Assembly: GCA_023411715.1 (NCBI GenBank)
Contig: JAEYOM010000167.1
Location: 1 to 6,577 of the forward strand
Length of the DNA: 6,577 bases
Source: Bacillota bacterium
Lineage (GTDB): Bacteria > Bacillota > Clostridia > Acetivibrionales > DTU013
Direction: 5' to 3'
Part shown: piece by piece, positions 6,459 through 6,577 of the stretch
Layout: every line of letters starts with the position of its first letter
Position numbering within the stretch: position 1 is the first letter of the stretch
Translations under genes and position numbers: made by a program
Notes under the pieces: model-generated
Databases searched by the model: none
Told to the model about the DNA's origin: nothing
Seen by the model: only the letters and a program-made list of their open reading frames with translations

Positions 6459-6577
6459 CCACCCGCTGAGCGGGTGGTTTGTGCTAGCCCTATAAGGGCA
6501 TGTTACCTGCTTAAGCCTTAAGGCTTACTGAATGGTTTGCCAACCGCATTATATTTACTCGCTACCGCTAAAGCGGT
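6459..6577 (+). ncRNA. Hairpin-rich element, possible HEARO / IscB-IsrB omega RNA (partial)
   Basis: Immediately after ATGA (6455-6458) begins a run of five compact inverted repeats in about 120 bases: CCACCCGC-TGA-GCGGGTGG (6459-6477), GCCC-TATAA-GGGC (6487-6499), the 16-base perfect palindrome TAAGCCTTAAGGCTTA (6512-6527), GGTT-TGCC-AACC (6534-6545) and ACCGCT-AA-AGCGGT (6564-6577, at the window edge). No reading frame is evident. HEARO RNAs, which accompany HNH-type IscB/IsrB nucleases, are mobile structured RNAs reported to be inserted right after ATGA or GTGA; the boundary and the hairpin density fit, and parts of the linker sequence look familiar. A nuclease gene would have to lie beyond the window, or be absent as in orphan copies. 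Alternatives are an IS200/IS605 end or a MITE-like repeat. Family assignment is from memory and tentative. Confidence 0.45.

Noticed and set aside
6458..6480. Standard intrinsic terminator of tepA-ylzJ
   Set aside because: Strong nine-pair stem but no T run (TTTGTG). Listed instead as the first hairpin of the element, with its possible double role given as a finding.
6459..6577. CRISPR array
   Set aside because: The inverted repeats differ from one another in sequence and spacing; there is no repeated unit with spacers.

Overview
The window looks like chromosomal DNA of an endospore-forming anaerobe of the Clostridia. The evidence is the company of genes: a YtaF-type sporulation membrane protein, a TepA (ClpP-like) protease followed by YlzJ, a Bacillota-type MntR, strong GAGG-type ribosome sites, and a type-A-like RNase P RNA end, whereas Bacilli carry type B. 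The genus cannot be fixed from the sequence alone; a Ruminiclostridium/Acetivibrio-like relative is a guess.

Layout. Bases 1-126 are the 3' end of the RNase P RNA gene (rnpB, + strand), followed by a hairpin that can terminate both rnpB and the convergent gene ytaF (179-757, - strand). Upstream of ytaF, on the same strand and separated by a strong terminator, lies a transmembrane methyl-accepting chemotaxis protein (896-3016, - strand). An AT-rich divergent intergenic region (about 3017-3270) separates it from mntR, a DtxR-family manganese-sensing repressor (3271-3750, + strand). Next, after a 163-base gap with two operator-like palindromes, comes mntH, an Nramp manganese importer (3914-5221). 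After mntH come two hairpins and then a promoter region built on a 28-base palindrome. It serves a translationally coupled pair: tepA (5413-6189) and ylzJ (6186-6434). The last ~120 bases contain no gene but a dense run of short hairpins that starts directly after an ATGA. I read this as the 5' part of a HEARO-type (IscB/IsrB-associated omega) RNA element cut off by the window end.

How the genes fit together. mntR and mntH form a classical manganese uptake and control unit. YtaF belongs to the same superfamily as the MntP manganese exporter, so the left half may be a metal-homeostasis neighbourhood with a sensor-type MCP in its middle; that link is inference from proximity and family. tepA-ylzJ is a conserved pair next to spoIIIE in many Bacillota; here the hairpin element sits where the downstream gene would start. 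Several starts were moved from the longest open frame to an internal codon with a proper ribosome site (MCP, mntR, mntH, tepA).
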